A DNA stretch of 64,000 nt from an uncultured Luminiphilus sp. (GCA_938084055.1 CALKDK010000004.1:62001-126000), one strand, 5' to 3'. Shown: positions 44,439-53,526, numbered from the stretch's first letter. Numbers and translations: made by a program. Notes: generated by a model not told the origin, from the letters alone.

Positions 44439-45977
44439 GTGGTGTCCATAATTGCACGTCACATTGAGCAATGGGGTTACCCAGTGCCACCCCTCGCCAC
44501 CGGCTACGTCGGGGGTGCATCCGTTTCAGTTGTGTCAGACAGCGTACGGCTGCCTGTTTATTTCCCCGGATCGGCAGAGCATGTCCTCGACCTGCAGGAG
44601 GATGGGGAAAGGGAGGTTGCCCGGGCGATTGGGTTTGCTCGCGAGGCTTTCGACAGTGGGGTCTGGTCGAGAATGCCGGTTGTCGATCGCCAGCGTATTT
44701 TCCGCGACGCCGCCCGTGGTATTCGTGATGCCGCGGATCAATTGGCCTTTGAGGAATGCCTGTGCGCCGGACTACCGCGCAACCATTTGGTAACGCGCCA
44801 AATTCCGAGGGCTGCTGACAATTTCGATTTCTTCGCTGACTTCATTGGTCAAATGGCCGGGGAGAACTTCGAGCAAATGCCGGGCTTCCGCACGGAAATT
44901 ACGCGGCAACCTGTGGGCGTCGCCGCGCTGTTTGCACCCTTCAATGCCCCGATCGCGCTCTGTAGCATGCATATTGCTTCCAGCATCGCTTTCGGCAACG
45001 CCTGCGTGCTGAAACCCTCTGAACTCACTCCACTGTCAATCCTGCATCTGGTACAGATCCTGGAATCTTCTGGCGTCCCCCCGGGCGTCATCAACGTCGT
45101 CAACGGTCGCGGCAGGGTAACAGGTGCTGCGCTGTCGGCTGCTACCGGTATTGACCGAATTGCCTTCACGGGTCGGGACACCACGGCCAGGGAGATCATG
45201 GCCTGTGCTGCGCGCCAACTGACCCCCGTGCATTTTGCGCTGGGAGGAAAATCGGCAAATATTATTTTTGACGACGCCGACTATCCACGCGCACTGGATG
45301 GCTCCCTCGTCAATATTTTCTCCAACAGTGGGCAGATCTGCGTTGCAGGATCCCGAATCCTGGTCCAGCGAGGCATAGCCGAGCGCTTTATTGCTGACTT
45401 CGTGTCCCGCACCAGCAGCCTCCAGATAGGCGACCCCATGGACCCCACAACGGAGATAGGACCCATGGCTAGCATCACCCAGCAGCAAGGAGTGCTGCAG
45501 GCCATTGCAGCAGCAGGAAGTGCCGGGGCAGAGAGGTTGTGTGGTGGCGAAGTGGCCCCGGCCCGGAACCGGGGCTACTTCGTTGCGCCAACTGTTTTTC
45601 GGGTGACGGACAACCGTCTCCCCATCTGCCAGGAAGAAGTGTTCGGCCCTGTGGCCACCATTCAGGTCTTTGACGACGATGAGGAGGCCTGGGCGCTTGC
45701 CAACGACAGCCGATACGGACTGGTCAGTTACTGCTGGACAGAGAGCCTGCGTCGCGCGCAGGCCTTTCAGGCACAGACTGACGCGGGCACCCTGTGGATC
45801 AATACGTCACTTGCCCGTGATTTACACGCGCCCTTTGGCGGCTTCAGGGATTCGGGCATTGGTCGGGATGGCCCCCGGCATTCGGCCGATTTTTTTACCG
45901 AGGCAAAGGCCACCATATCGGCATTGGATAAACCCCCGATACGAAAATTGGGCGGGGGTCTATCGGGTTTGGGTTAA
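44439..45977 (+). CDS. Aldehyde dehydrogenase family protein lacking the general-base Glu
   Basis: 512 residues. GTG 44439 (or GTG 44442) follows GGGAGG. ALDH features: LFAPFNAPIAL with the oxyanion Asn, FTGRDTTAREI, and catalytic Cys301 in NSGQICVAGSRI; EEVFGPVATI and FGGFRDSGIGRDG close the protein. The usual catalytic Glu of LELGGKS is Ala267 (VHFALGGKSAN). Loss of that base slows hydrolysis of the thioester, so a CoA- or other acyl-transfer chemistry, or reduced activity, is possible. Closest overall resemblance is to semialdehyde/HpcC-type ALDHs. Confidence 0.88.
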   Translation: MVSIIARHIEQWGYPVPPLATGYVGGASVSVVSDSVRLPVYFPGSAEHVLDLQEDGEREVARAIGFAREAFDSGVWSRMPVVDRQRIFRDAARGIRDAADQLAFEECLCAGLPRNHLVTRQIPRAADNFDFFADFIGQMAGENFEQMPGFRTEITRQPVGVAALFAPFNAPIALCSMHIASSIAFGNACVLKPSELTPLSILHLVQILESSGVPPGVINVVNGRGRVTGAALSAATGIDRIAFTGRDTTAREIMACAARQLTPVHFALGGKSANIIFDDADYPRALDGSLVNIFSNSGQICVAGSRILVQRGIAERFIADFVSRTSSLQIGDPMDPTTEIGPMASITQQQGVLQAIAAAGSAGAERLCGGEVAPARNRGYFVAPTVFRVTDNRLPICQEEVFGPVATIQVFDDDEEAWALANDSRYGLVSYCWTESLRRAQAFQAQTDAGTLWINTSLARDLHAPFGGFRDSGIGRDGPRHSADFFTEAKATISALDKPPIRKLGGGLSGLG

Positions 45978-46080
45978 GCTACCGAACTGCGGGTACCGGT
46001 GGCTGTTACGACCCATTGCAGACACACGACAAGCCATCGGCAAGGCCCAGCACCACATGAGCCAAACGAGAGAATAGCGA

Positions 46081-47508
46081 ATGAATAACCTGCTCAAGTT
46101 CTATATAGACGGCGCCTGGGTTGAGCCTAACGCCACTGCCACCATGCCCGTTATCAACCCGGCCAATGAACAGGCAGTCGGGACCGTTGCCCTGGGCAAT
46201 GCCGCCGATGTTGACCTTGCCGTGGCCGCAGCATCCCGAGCCTTTACGCGTTTCTCCATGACAACCAAGCAGGAGCGGCTGGACCTGTTGGAGAGGATTA
46301 AGGTGGCGACCCAGAGGCGCTTCGAAGATCTGGCACAGGCAATGAGCCAGGAGATGGGAGCACCCATTACCTTTTCCAGGGAGGCTCAGGCCGATGCGGC
46401 CATCGGTCATCTTCAGGGGTTTATCGACGCACTGACGGCCCTTGAAGATGAGGAGGATCTTGGTAATGGCGATATTCTCGTGCGCGAGCCTATCGGTGTC
46501 TGCGGACTCATCACGCCCTGGAACTGGCCGATCAACCAAATTGCATTGAAGGTCCTGCCTGCCCTCGCTGCGGGCTGTACCTGCGTCCTCAAACCCAGTG
46601 AGCACACCCCGCTGTCGGCCATGGTCTACACCGAGATTCTCCATGAGGCGGGCTGCCCCCCGGGCGCATTCAACCTGGTGAACGGCGTCGGACCCGAAGT
46701 GGGCAGCGCCCTGTCCCGCCATCCCGACATTCAGATGATGTCTTTCACAGGATCAACCCGTGCCGGAGCGGCCGTTACACACGACGCGGCAGAGACGGTC
46801 AAACGCGTGACCCTTGAGCTGGGTGGCAAGTCCCCCAATCTGGTTTTTGCCGACTGTGACCTGGAGACGCGGGTCCAGACATCTGTCGCCGAGTGCATGG
46901 CCAATACTGGCCAATCCTGCGACGCCCCGACCCGCTTACTGGTCGAGCGGAGCTGCTACGAGACCGTGGTCGACATTGCCACACGCGCCACGCGGGACAC
47001 CGCCGTCGGCGCGCCCCACGAGGAGGGTGACCACATTGGCCCCCTGTTCGATAAAATCCAGTTCGATCGTGTGCAAACCCTGATCGCCGTCGGTATCGAA
47101 GAGGGCGCCACACTCGTCGCAGGGGGGTTGGGTAGACCCGAGGGCTTTGACCAAGGCTGGTATGTCAAACCCACCCTGTTCACCGATGTGAGCAATACCA
47201 TGCGAATCGCCCGGGAGGAGGTTTTTGGTCCGGTGCTGGTAGTCATTCCCTTCGACACGGAGGAAGAGGCCATTGCTATCGCCAATGACTCACCCTACGG
47301 ACTGGCCGCCTACCTACAGACGGGTGACCCCGACCGGGCACGCCGCGTTGCGCGGCAGCTGCGCGCGGGAGCGGTTCATGTGAATGGTGGTGCCTACGAA
47401 TACGGCTCGCCCTTCGGAGGCTACAAGCAGTCAGGTAACGGTCGTGAAGGCGGGCTGATGGGTCTTGAGGACTATCAGGAGATCAAGATCCTACACGGTC
47501 TAATCTAA
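46081..47508 (+). CDS. Aldehyde dehydrogenase (NAD(P)+-dependent), canonical active site
   Basis: 475 residues. ITPWNWPINQIALKVLPALAAG, SFTGSTRAGAAV, Glu246 in TLELGGKSPN and Cys280 in NTGQSCDAPTR are all intact, followed by EEVFGPVLVVIPFDTEEEAI and FGGYKQSGNGREGG. It should oxidise an aliphatic or aromatic aldehyde to the acid. It follows the other ALDH in the same direction with a 103-bp gap. Having one normal and one altered ALDH suggests sequential or divided roles. Confidence 0.93.
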   Translation: MNNLLKFYIDGAWVEPNATATMPVINPANEQAVGTVALGNAADVDLAVAAASRAFTRFSMTTKQERLDLLERIKVATQRRFEDLAQAMSQEMGAPITFSREAQADAAIGHLQGFIDALTALEDEEDLGNGDILVREPIGVCGLITPWNWPINQIALKVLPALAAGCTCVLKPSEHTPLSAMVYTEILHEAGCPPGAFNLVNGVGPEVGSALSRHPDIQMMSFTGSTRAGAAVTHDAAETVKRVTLELGGKSPNLVFADCDLETRVQTSVAECMANTGQSCDAPTRLLVERSCYETVVDIATRATRDTAVGAPHEEGDHIGPLFDKIQFDRVQTLIAVGIEEGATLVAGGLGRPEGFDQGWYVKPTLFTDVSNTMRIAREEVFGPVLVVIPFDTEEEAIAIANDSPYGLAAYLQTGDPDRARRVARQLRAGAVHVNGGAYEYGSPFGGYKQSGNGREGGLMGLEDYQEIKILHGLI

Positions 47509-47585
47509 CCCAGCTCCACCATCTTCTGTCGTCTTGGACAGCATCGAGACTGGCCATGCCGGGTTCGATACTCGCGTACCGGCGG

Positions 47586-48701
47586 CTAAAAGACGGTCCA
47601 CTGGGTGTCGGTCACGCATGCCTCGCGCACCCCGTCCGGCGTGGTTACCCACACCCGGGTCCCGGGCTCACTGTCAGCGACCGGCACATAGCCGAAGGCA
47701 ATATTGGTGTCCAGCCGCGGCGAATAGACTGCACTGGTCACCGAACCGATCCCCGGCCCTGACTCGGTCTCTACAGGATAGACCGTGCGCGGGTTCGCCA
47801 CGGGTTCGCCCGCGATCAACAAACGAACCAGTCGGCTCGCGACGCCCTCGCCGGCTATTTTTTCCAGTGCCGCCCGGCCCAGGTAATCCGCCGGCTTCCC
47901 CAGTTTGAAAAATCGATCAAGGCCGGCCTCAATGGGATTGTTCGCGAGGGTCATATCGTTGCCGTAGGACAGCAGGCCACTCTCTATACGCTCGATGAGA
48001 TTTGGGCAACCCGCCCTGACCCCCAATCCCTGGCCAGCCTCAGCGAGGGTATCCCAGAGCCGGATTCCGCTCTGGGGCTCCCTCAGGTAGACCTCGTAAC
48101 CCCCCTGCCCGCTCCAACCGGTGCGGGCCACGACTACAGGAGTCTCGGCTATGCTGGTTTCCATAAAGCGGAAAAATTTCAGCTCACGAATCGCGTCACC
48201 CAGAACGCGACTCAGGAGTTCATCGGCTTTTGGTCCCTGGATAGAAAGGGGAAACACGTCGGGGTCGACAATGCGCACATCAAAGCCCTTGCCCAGGGCC
48301 AGGCCCTTGGCCCAGAGCAGGACATCAGAATCTGACAGTGAGATCCAGAATCGATCATCAGCCAGCCGCAGTATCAGGGGGTCATTGATGATCCCACCAC
48401 ATTCATCAACCAGCGGCGTGTAAATACACTGCCCGACCGCACAGCGGGACACATCCCTGGGCGTGAGGTATTCCATAAATTCGAGGGCATCGGGTCCACT
48501 GACCTCGACCTGTACCTGACAGGCCACATCCCAGAGCTGGACGTACTCCCTGAGGTGCCAATAATCGGCCTCAAGCGACTCGTAGCAGGTGGGTAAAATC
48601 AGGTGGTTGTAGACCGACGCCGACTTTGTTCCCTGCAGGGAGCGCTGTTCGAATGGGGAGACCCGGAGGCGGCGTGACAACGAGAGAACCGGTGCATTCA
48701 T
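47586..48701 (-). CDS. GcvT/aminomethyltransferase-fold protein, DmdA-like
   Basis: 371 residues. SRRLRVSPFEQRSL, SASVYNHLILPTCYES, YWHLREYVQLWDVA, PRDVSRCAVGQCIYTPLVDECGGIINDP and SDSDVLLWAKGLALG match the layout of DmdA, the tetrahydrofolate-dependent DMSP demethylase of marine bacteria, more closely than that of GcvT. The C-terminal GLLSYGNDMTLANNPIEAGLDRFFKLGKP is also DmdA-like. Predicted: transfer of a methyl group from a sulfonium or amine to THF. The family has several non-DMSP clades, so the substrate is not certain. Divergent from the symporter gene. Confidence 0.75.
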   Translation of the reverse strand: MNAPVLSLSRRLRVSPFEQRSLQGTKSASVYNHLILPTCYESLEADYWHLREYVQLWDVACQVQVEVSGPDALEFMEYLTPRDVSRCAVGQCIYTPLVDECGGIINDPLILRLADDRFWISLSDSDVLLWAKGLALGKGFDVRIVDPDVFPLSIQGPKADELLSRVLGDAIRELKFFRFMETSIAETPVVVARTGWSGQGGYEVYLREPQSGIRLWDTLAEAGQGLGVRAGCPNLIERIESGLLSYGNDMTLANNPIEAGLDRFFKLGKPADYLGRAALEKIAGEGVASRLVRLLIAGEPVANPRTVYPVETESGPGIGSVTSAVYSPRLDTNIAFGYVPVADSEPGTRVWVTTPDGVREACVTDTQWTVF

Positions 48702-48917
48702 GGACGTGCTCTTTATTTTTGTCTGTTAAGAAAGTGTTCAAACTCTGCCAACCTGGAGGGTGTCCATCCCCGCCCAAGGCGCCGTAGTGTAGTCCCATGA
48801 GGCCACTGGGCGACAGTTCTTTTTTTTATTGGAAAACGGTATTTTTTCGGCATACTGGAAGCTGCAGAAAAATCGAGCACACGCCCATGGCGGGGCGTGC
48901 AAATACGCCGAACCGAG

Positions 48918-49070
48918 ATGAGCAATGTGGCTCCAGATCAACTTTTAACAGCCCATGACTGGAGCTTTCCAGTTCCCATTGGCTATCGCCCGGGCCGGCT
49001 CAACGAGATGCCCGTTCATTGCGCCGCCGCGGGTGTGAAGAAGCCGTTGTTTATGCGCGATCGAGATGGG
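48918..49070 (+). pseudogene. N-terminal fragment of an iron-containing alcohol dehydrogenase
   Basis: From ATG 48918 the frame encodes about 50 residues: DWSFPVPIGYRPGRLNEMPV, then CAAAGVKKPLFMRDRDG, which reads like the first strand-helix-strand of Fe-ADH proteins (W-x-Y/F-P-x-x-I-x-x-G-x-G-R-I-x-E-L, and G-I-x-R-P-L-L-V-x-D). After about 49070 the similarity stops and the frame runs into unrelated residues, closing at 49118. The remaining ~330 residues of the enzyme are absent and the symporter gene begins at that point. It is a deletion relic; the promoter of the lost gene may now drive the symporter. Confidence 0.62.
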
Positions 49071-49110
49071 CAGATTAAATCCAACACCCCAACCCGGCCC
49101 TGTCCAGAGC

Positions 49111-50748
49111 GTGGATAGTTTCGCACTGGCAATGCTCATCAGCATCGGTGTCTATCTGGGTACCGGCTGGTATGCGGGTCGCAAAATACGCCATCTCGAC
49201 GATTACTATGTGGCGGGCCGCAATGCGCCAACGTTACTGATACTGGGAACCCTGATTGCAAGCTTCATGAGCACCAATGGTTTCATCGGTGAGGCGGGGA
49301 TGTCCTATCGGGGGCACGGCCCGCTGATCATCATCATGACCGGTGTAAACTGCCTCGGGTATATCGTTGGCGCCTTGTTTTTCGGTCGTTACCTGCGTCG
49401 GAGTCGAGCACTCACAGTACCCGCGTTTTTTGGCGCACGATTTAACAGCCGCCGCATCCAAACCCTCGCAGGGGTCTCCATTGTAGTCGGGCTCAGTGGT
49501 TATCTTCTGGCGGTTACCTGGGGCGTGGCACTGGTCATTACCCAGATGACGCCGGTCAACGAAACCCTCGCCATTGTGCTGGTCTGGCTAAGTTACACGC
49601 TGTTTACACTGTATTCCGGATCCAAGGGCGTCATCCTCACAGATACCCTCATGTTTCTTTTGTTTTCTTTCGTAGCCGTGCTGGCAATGGCCTTCATCGT
49701 GTCCGCCAATGGCGGGTGGTTCGCCAGTATTGAGGCACTGGCCGTCTTTGAAGCCAAGCCCGGCATCATTTCCTGGCACGGCATGGTCGGACCTGACACC
49801 AAATGGAACAGCCCGGGAGAGGCACTGCTCTGGGCCCTGATCCTCGGTGTTGCCTGGGGGATCGTTGTGGCTGTAAGCCCCTGGCAGTCAAGCCGCTATC
49901 TGATGGCTCGCAGTGAGCATGTGGTCATCCGGTCTGCCTGTGGAGCCGCGATCACCATGCTACTGCTCTACCTCGTGACAACGTTCAGTGCCATGGTAGT
50001 GAATCTCGCGAACCCATCGATTGAGCCCAGTGAAAGCGTGCTGATCTGGGCTGCCATGAATCAGGTGCCCACACTGGTCGGCGCCCTGCTGGTGTGCGGC
50101 ATTTTAGCAGCGGGTCTCTCCTCAGCGTCCACCTTTCTGTCACTGGTGGGGTTCAGTATGAGTAACGACATCCTCAAATTACCCGGCGATGCGTCATCAC
50201 AGCTGCGCGTGACGCGGCTGACCATGCTGGTAATCGGCGTAGCTGTCATTATCCTGGCATTGACGCTACCGAGTAATATTTTCTGGATCACTTATTTCGC
50301 CGGCCCCCTGTTTGCCTCATCCTGGGGCGCCGTGGCCTTCATGAGCATCTGGAGCAGCCGAATTACCGAGGCGGGCGCGTTTTGGGGCATGGCCATGGGC
50401 TTTGGTGTCAATGTCGCCATGAACCTGCTTGCCATTGCCAACGTTGTCAGCTGGCCGGTCTTCCTTGACCCCATTCTGATTGGCGGACTGGCCAGCCTGG
50501 TTACGGTGCTGACGCTGTCCCGGAAGCACTCGGTCACAAAGGCAGAGCATGACTACAGGGCAGCGCTACATCGCAGGCCGGCCGAAGAGAATGACCCCGC
50601 TGATATTCGACAAACCCTGCTCTGGCCAAAAACCATGATCATCGTAGGCCTCGCCACTATCGCGATGCTCTATCTGTTCTATGCAAGACCCTACACCGAT
50701 GCGCACAACCGTCCCGGCGCGATGGAGATCAGTCAGCATGAACGGTGA
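49111..50748 (+). CDS. Sodium/solute symporter (SSS family)
   Basis: 545 residues from GTG 49111 (VDSFALAMLISIGVYLGTGW), preferred because homologous sequence begins there; ATG 49066 lies inside the alcohol dehydrogenase relic. About 13 hydrophobic helices; LDDYYVAGRNAPTLLILGTLIAS is the SSS segment-1/2 region, and VSPWQSSRYLMARSEHVVIRSACGA follows in the Na+-site region. Uptake of a carboxylate or zwitterion (proline, betaine, DMSP or similar) is expected. A 34-residue membrane protein gene overlaps its end by 11 bases. Confidence 0.92.
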   Translation: MDSFALAMLISIGVYLGTGWYAGRKIRHLDDYYVAGRNAPTLLILGTLIASFMSTNGFIGEAGMSYRGHGPLIIIMTGVNCLGYIVGALFFGRYLRRSRALTVPAFFGARFNSRRIQTLAGVSIVVGLSGYLLAVTWGVALVITQMTPVNETLAIVLVWLSYTLFTLYSGSKGVILTDTLMFLLFSFVAVLAMAFIVSANGGWFASIEALAVFEAKPGIISWHGMVGPDTKWNSPGEALLWALILGVAWGIVVAVSPWQSSRYLMARSEHVVIRSACGAAITMLLLYLVTTFSAMVVNLANPSIEPSESVLIWAAMNQVPTLVGALLVCGILAAGLSSASTFLSLVGFSMSNDILKLPGDASSQLRVTRLTMLVIGVAVIILALTLPSNIFWITYFAGPLFASSWGAVAFMSIWSSRITEAGAFWGMAMGFGVNVAMNLLAIANVVSWPVFLDPILIGGLASLVTVLTLSRKHSVTKAEHDYRAALHRRPAEENDPADIRQTLLWPKTMIIVGLATIAMLYLFYARPYTDAHNRPGAMEISQHER

Positions 50749-50842
50749 GATGATTCTGGCGATCGCCTACGGGACGGTGATGATACTGGCTGCAGGGATA
50801 GTCTGGCGGGCCGTAGTGGCCTTTTATGACGGAGACGACTGA
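50738..50842 (+). CDS. Small single-pass membrane protein overlapping the SSS gene (symporter accessory-like)
   Basis: 34 residues from ATG 50738: a short polar start, one hydrophobic helix (AIAYGTVMILAAGIVW), and an acidic end FYDGDD. The start lies inside the symporter gene and overlaps its end by 11 bases, a coupling arrangement typical of translated small subunits. Small accessory proteins of this size are known beside some SSS transporters. The role here, stability or gating of the carrier, is inferred. Confidence 0.65.
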   Translation: MNGEMILAIAYGTVMILAAGIVWRAVVAFYDGDD

Positions 50843-50988
50843 GGGTGGGGCCGGCAACCGATTGCCCAAAGGTCTAATGACTGCAACATCAATTCTTGCT
50901 ACCTTAGCAAACAAGCACTGCAGGGACGCAGTGACAACAACGTCGATACCAGAGGGTGGAAAGGGCTGGGTCGTGACGGAGGGAGACC

Positions 50989-52143
50989 ATGTCTCCTCTG
51001 ATAAAGCGACAGCTTTTGTTTGCAGTCCCCGCAGTGACCCTGTTGCTGTGGTGGGTAGTTGGCGGCCAACAGGCTGACCAACCCGCTCCCGAGACAGCAG
51101 GGGAGTCGGCCGAAACCCTCCCGGTAGCTGCGCTGTCAAATTCTGGCGCTGCGGTGCCGTCGCTCCCCATTGCCACCGAGGTGACGGGCACTGTCCAGGA
51201 GCTGACTGAGCCCAGCGACCATGACATCATCGCCCGGTTTGAAGCACTCAACCGCTACCAGCGCGGCACCCAATCCGTGTCAGCCGACGACTACGACCTT
51301 CTGAACCCCGGTGCCCGGTATGAACGCCGCCAGCCCCTGTCCCGCAATCCCCTGGACCAGTCAGCGCAATGGAGCGCCTTGTTTACCGCAGATCGCTTTT
51401 TCATAACCGATGACGACAGCAGCACCCTTACCCTGCAACTCTGGCATGGCGATGACCCCGCCGCCGTGACTGTAGAATCTGCGGTCGCGGCGATGCAGGA
51501 CGAGCTGGGACAGGTTCTGACCATGCCACTGGGTGTGATCTATGCCGGTGACCAGGCATTGATTCGCCTCAGACCCAGCGACTACTGGCCGGAACAGACC
51601 GGCCCGTTGCGTGTGGAGCTCACCTACAGCAGTTTCGGCCTGGGGCAAGAAACCCGCCGACTGGACTTTCACTACACAGGACCTGAGCGCATCCCCGCCG
51701 AATTCATTGATGTACTGGCCGACGAGGCTATCGCAGGTGACCTGGTCTTCGATGTGGCAGTCGATGTACGCCGCGCGGGCCGGTACCGCATCAGCGCGCT
51801 GTTATACGACGCCTCGGGCCGGCCCATTGGACGCACCCAGTCGAACCCCTGGCTGGAGCCCGAGGCCCAGACTGTGCCCCTGAGTTTTGACGGCCTGCTG
51901 CTTAGTGACAATGGTGCCGTGGGGCCGTTTTACCTGACCACCCTGCGAGGGGAGCGCATGAACCCCCTCTCAGCCACGGGCAGTGACCAGATGCCGTTGC
52001 TGCAGGGGAGCTATCAAACCCGGCAGTACCAGCCCGATGAATTTAGCAACCAGATAGCCGCCAGCTCCCACCGGGAGCGGATGAAAGAGCGCTACGAGGC
52101 GGCGATCGCCCGGGGCGTCAAATTTATACCACCGGATAGTTAA
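50989..52143 (+). CDS. Uncharacterised membrane-anchored or secreted protein
   Basis: 384 residues, ATG 50989 after GGAGGGAGACC. An N-terminal uncleaved or cleaved hydrophobic segment (LLFAVPAVTLLLWWVVGG) precedes a low-complexity linker rich in Ala, Glu and Pro (about 28-75). The rest is soluble and beta-rich, with acidic patches (DDDSSTLTLQLWHGDD). No enzyme motif was recognised; repeats of RRxxxRISALLYDASGRPIG resemble carbohydrate- or protein-binding sandwiches. It is 45 bases upstream of the SMB-like secreted protein gene, so they probably share an operon and the same envelope process. Confidence 0.75.
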   Translation: MSPLIKRQLLFAVPAVTLLLWWVVGGQQADQPAPETAGESAETLPVAALSNSGAAVPSLPIATEVTGTVQELTEPSDHDIIARFEALNRYQRGTQSVSADDYDLLNPGARYERRQPLSRNPLDQSAQWSALFTADRFFITDDDSSTLTLQLWHGDDPAAVTVESAVAAMQDELGQVLTMPLGVIYAGDQALIRLRPSDYWPEQTGPLRVELTYSSFGLGQETRRLDFHYTGPERIPAEFIDVLADEAIAGDLVFDVAVDVRRAGRYRISALLYDASGRPIGRTQSNPWLEPEAQTVPLSFDGLLLSDNGAVGPFYLTTLRGERMNPLSATGSDQMPLLQGSYQTRQYQPDEFSNQIAASSHRERMKERYEAAIARGVKFIPPDS

Positions 52144-52188
52144 ACCGATCCGCCGCATAGGCGACGGAGCACAACGAGGACCACGACC

Positions 52189-53346
52189 ATGATGATAATG
52201 ACAAGAGGGATCTTACTGGTAGCGCTGCTGTGCAGTGCCCAGATGGGCTGGGCCGGCACCATCGGCGGCGGCAATCAGGGCCGTTGTGAGATGCTGGCCA
52301 GCGAGGCCACCTCCGGCACTGACCCCGTAGAGGTCTGTACCGGTAAGGGCCGCAACCGGACTTGCATTACGCAGCCGGGTGAACCGGGCATTGATAGCTT
52401 CTGCGGCGGTGCCGGCAGCGACGGCAGCTGTTCCTGTGCGCCAGGCTGTGAATCTACAGGCAGTTGCTGCGCCGATTACGCCCCCGTTTGCCAGGCCGAC
52501 TTCGGCGCCTGCGCTGCAGATTCCGAGCAAATCGTGTATCTGCATGTGGGGGGCATGTGCTCGACCCAATGGGACTATGCCGGTGATCCAGACCGACTCG
52601 CGAGTACCGCAGGCATCAGCGGCAACGCTGCCTCAGTAGAACTCAAAGCCGTGCAGACCAGCAATGCCGGGACCCAGGTTGCGGCAAGGACGCTGACGCG
52701 TTATCTGGACCAGTGCTGCACCGGCTCCAACGACTGTGTGATCTATAACTATTCCAACGGAGACAACGTGGTGGGTTATACCCTTGATCGCCTCGCGCCC
52801 AGCAGCGAACAGGTCTGTACCGGGAAACGCAAGAACCGGGTTTGCACCGACGCCGAGCCCCAGTGGAACATTCTCGAAGTTCGCACCTCGGCCGGGGCCG
52901 GGGGTGGCAGTGAACTCTCCAACTGGGGCGGTATTGCCGATCTGTTTGCCTGTGATCTCGCCTCGGAACTGAACCCGAGCACGGTGCGCAATCTCTATAA
53001 CCACAGCAACACCAATGGTGTACCGGTCAAACACGTCGGTGGCTTCCTTGACCAGGTAGGTAGTGACGACGGTACGCTGAATGCCGCCTGGTATTTCCTG
53101 CCCTGGCACAGTGACGGCGCTGTCGCCTATCACTCTGCAGGAGCCCGCAATCAGGTGGTCGGCTGGCGCGGAGGGGAATATTTTGACTGGAGCTATTTCG
53201 GCACCTGGGTTGGCAATGAAAACCTGTGTGACATGAGCTTTTCATCCATGTACCAGGGCCACTCCATGCTGGAGTGTCCGATGGAATTGAGAAACTCAGA
53301 CCATTACGACCAGAAGATGTATTTCATCCTGCGCATGGGCCAATAA
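52189..53346 (+). CDS. Secreted cysteine-rich protein with somatomedin-B-like domain and divergent hydrolase-like region
   Basis: 385 residues; ATG 52189 after GAGGA. A signal peptide (GILLVALLCSAQMGWA) precedes three parts. Residues about 72-101 hold the cysteine order C-x-C-x3-C-x5-CC-x6-C with CCADYAPVC, which meets the somatomedin-B signature. The decapeptide CTGKGRNRTC (50-59) recurs as CTGKRKNRVC (210-219). IYNYSNGDNVVGYTL near 185-199 resembles an alpha/beta-hydrolase nucleophile elbow but lacks the first Gly of GxSxG. Disulfide-rich exported protein; function unknown. SMB domains are mainly eukaryotic, so transfer or an uncommon bacterial family is possible. Confidence 0.75.
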   Translation: MMIMTRGILLVALLCSAQMGWAGTIGGGNQGRCEMLASEATSGTDPVEVCTGKGRNRTCITQPGEPGIDSFCGGAGSDGSCSCAPGCESTGSCCADYAPVCQADFGACAADSEQIVYLHVGGMCSTQWDYAGDPDRLASTAGISGNAASVELKAVQTSNAGTQVAARTLTRYLDQCCTGSNDCVIYNYSNGDNVVGYTLDRLAPSSEQVCTGKRKNRVCTDAEPQWNILEVRTSAGAGGGSELSNWGGIADLFACDLASELNPSTVRNLYNHSNTNGVPVKHVGGFLDQVGSDDGTLNAAWYFLPWHSDGAVAYHSAGARNQVVGWRGGEYFDWSYFGTWVGNENLCDMSFSSMYQGHSMLECPMELRNSDHYDQKMYFILRMGQ

Positions 53347-53414
53347 CGAGCCCGCTCTACCGGGGGTCCCTGACCAACCCGACCCCCGGCGCAGCCACTG
53401 CAGATAGCGACCCT

Positions 53415-53436
53415 TGCGGGGTTAGCTCACCCCGCA
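53415..53436. terminator. Hairpin downstream of the SMB-like gene
   Basis: TGCGGGG pairs with CCCCGCA over an 8-base loop, 69 bases after the stop codon. There is no T-run directly behind it, so it is a weaker terminator or an accessory hairpin for the one at 53462. Confidence 0.45.
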
Positions 53437-53461
53437 GTCCCGCAACACCAACCCATAAAAA

Positions 53462-53482
53462 AGCCCCCGGCATGCGGGGGCT
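53462..53482. terminator. Bidirectional intrinsic terminator
   Basis: AGCCCCCG and CGGGGGCT form an 8-bp stem over a 5-base loop. A run of A (CATAAAAA) lies to the left and CTTCTT to the right, so it can end transcription from both the SMB-like gene (plus) and the MscS gene (minus), which converge here. The geometry is right for both directions. Confidence 0.8.
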
Positions 53483-53526
53483 CTTCTTACACTGTTCAGC
53501 CAACCGAGTCTCGACTGGCCTGTGCT

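Noticed and set aside
46006..46722. A 238-residue minus-strand frame opposite the second ALDH
   Set aside because: Shadow frame: the plus strand has a complete ALDH with all motifs.
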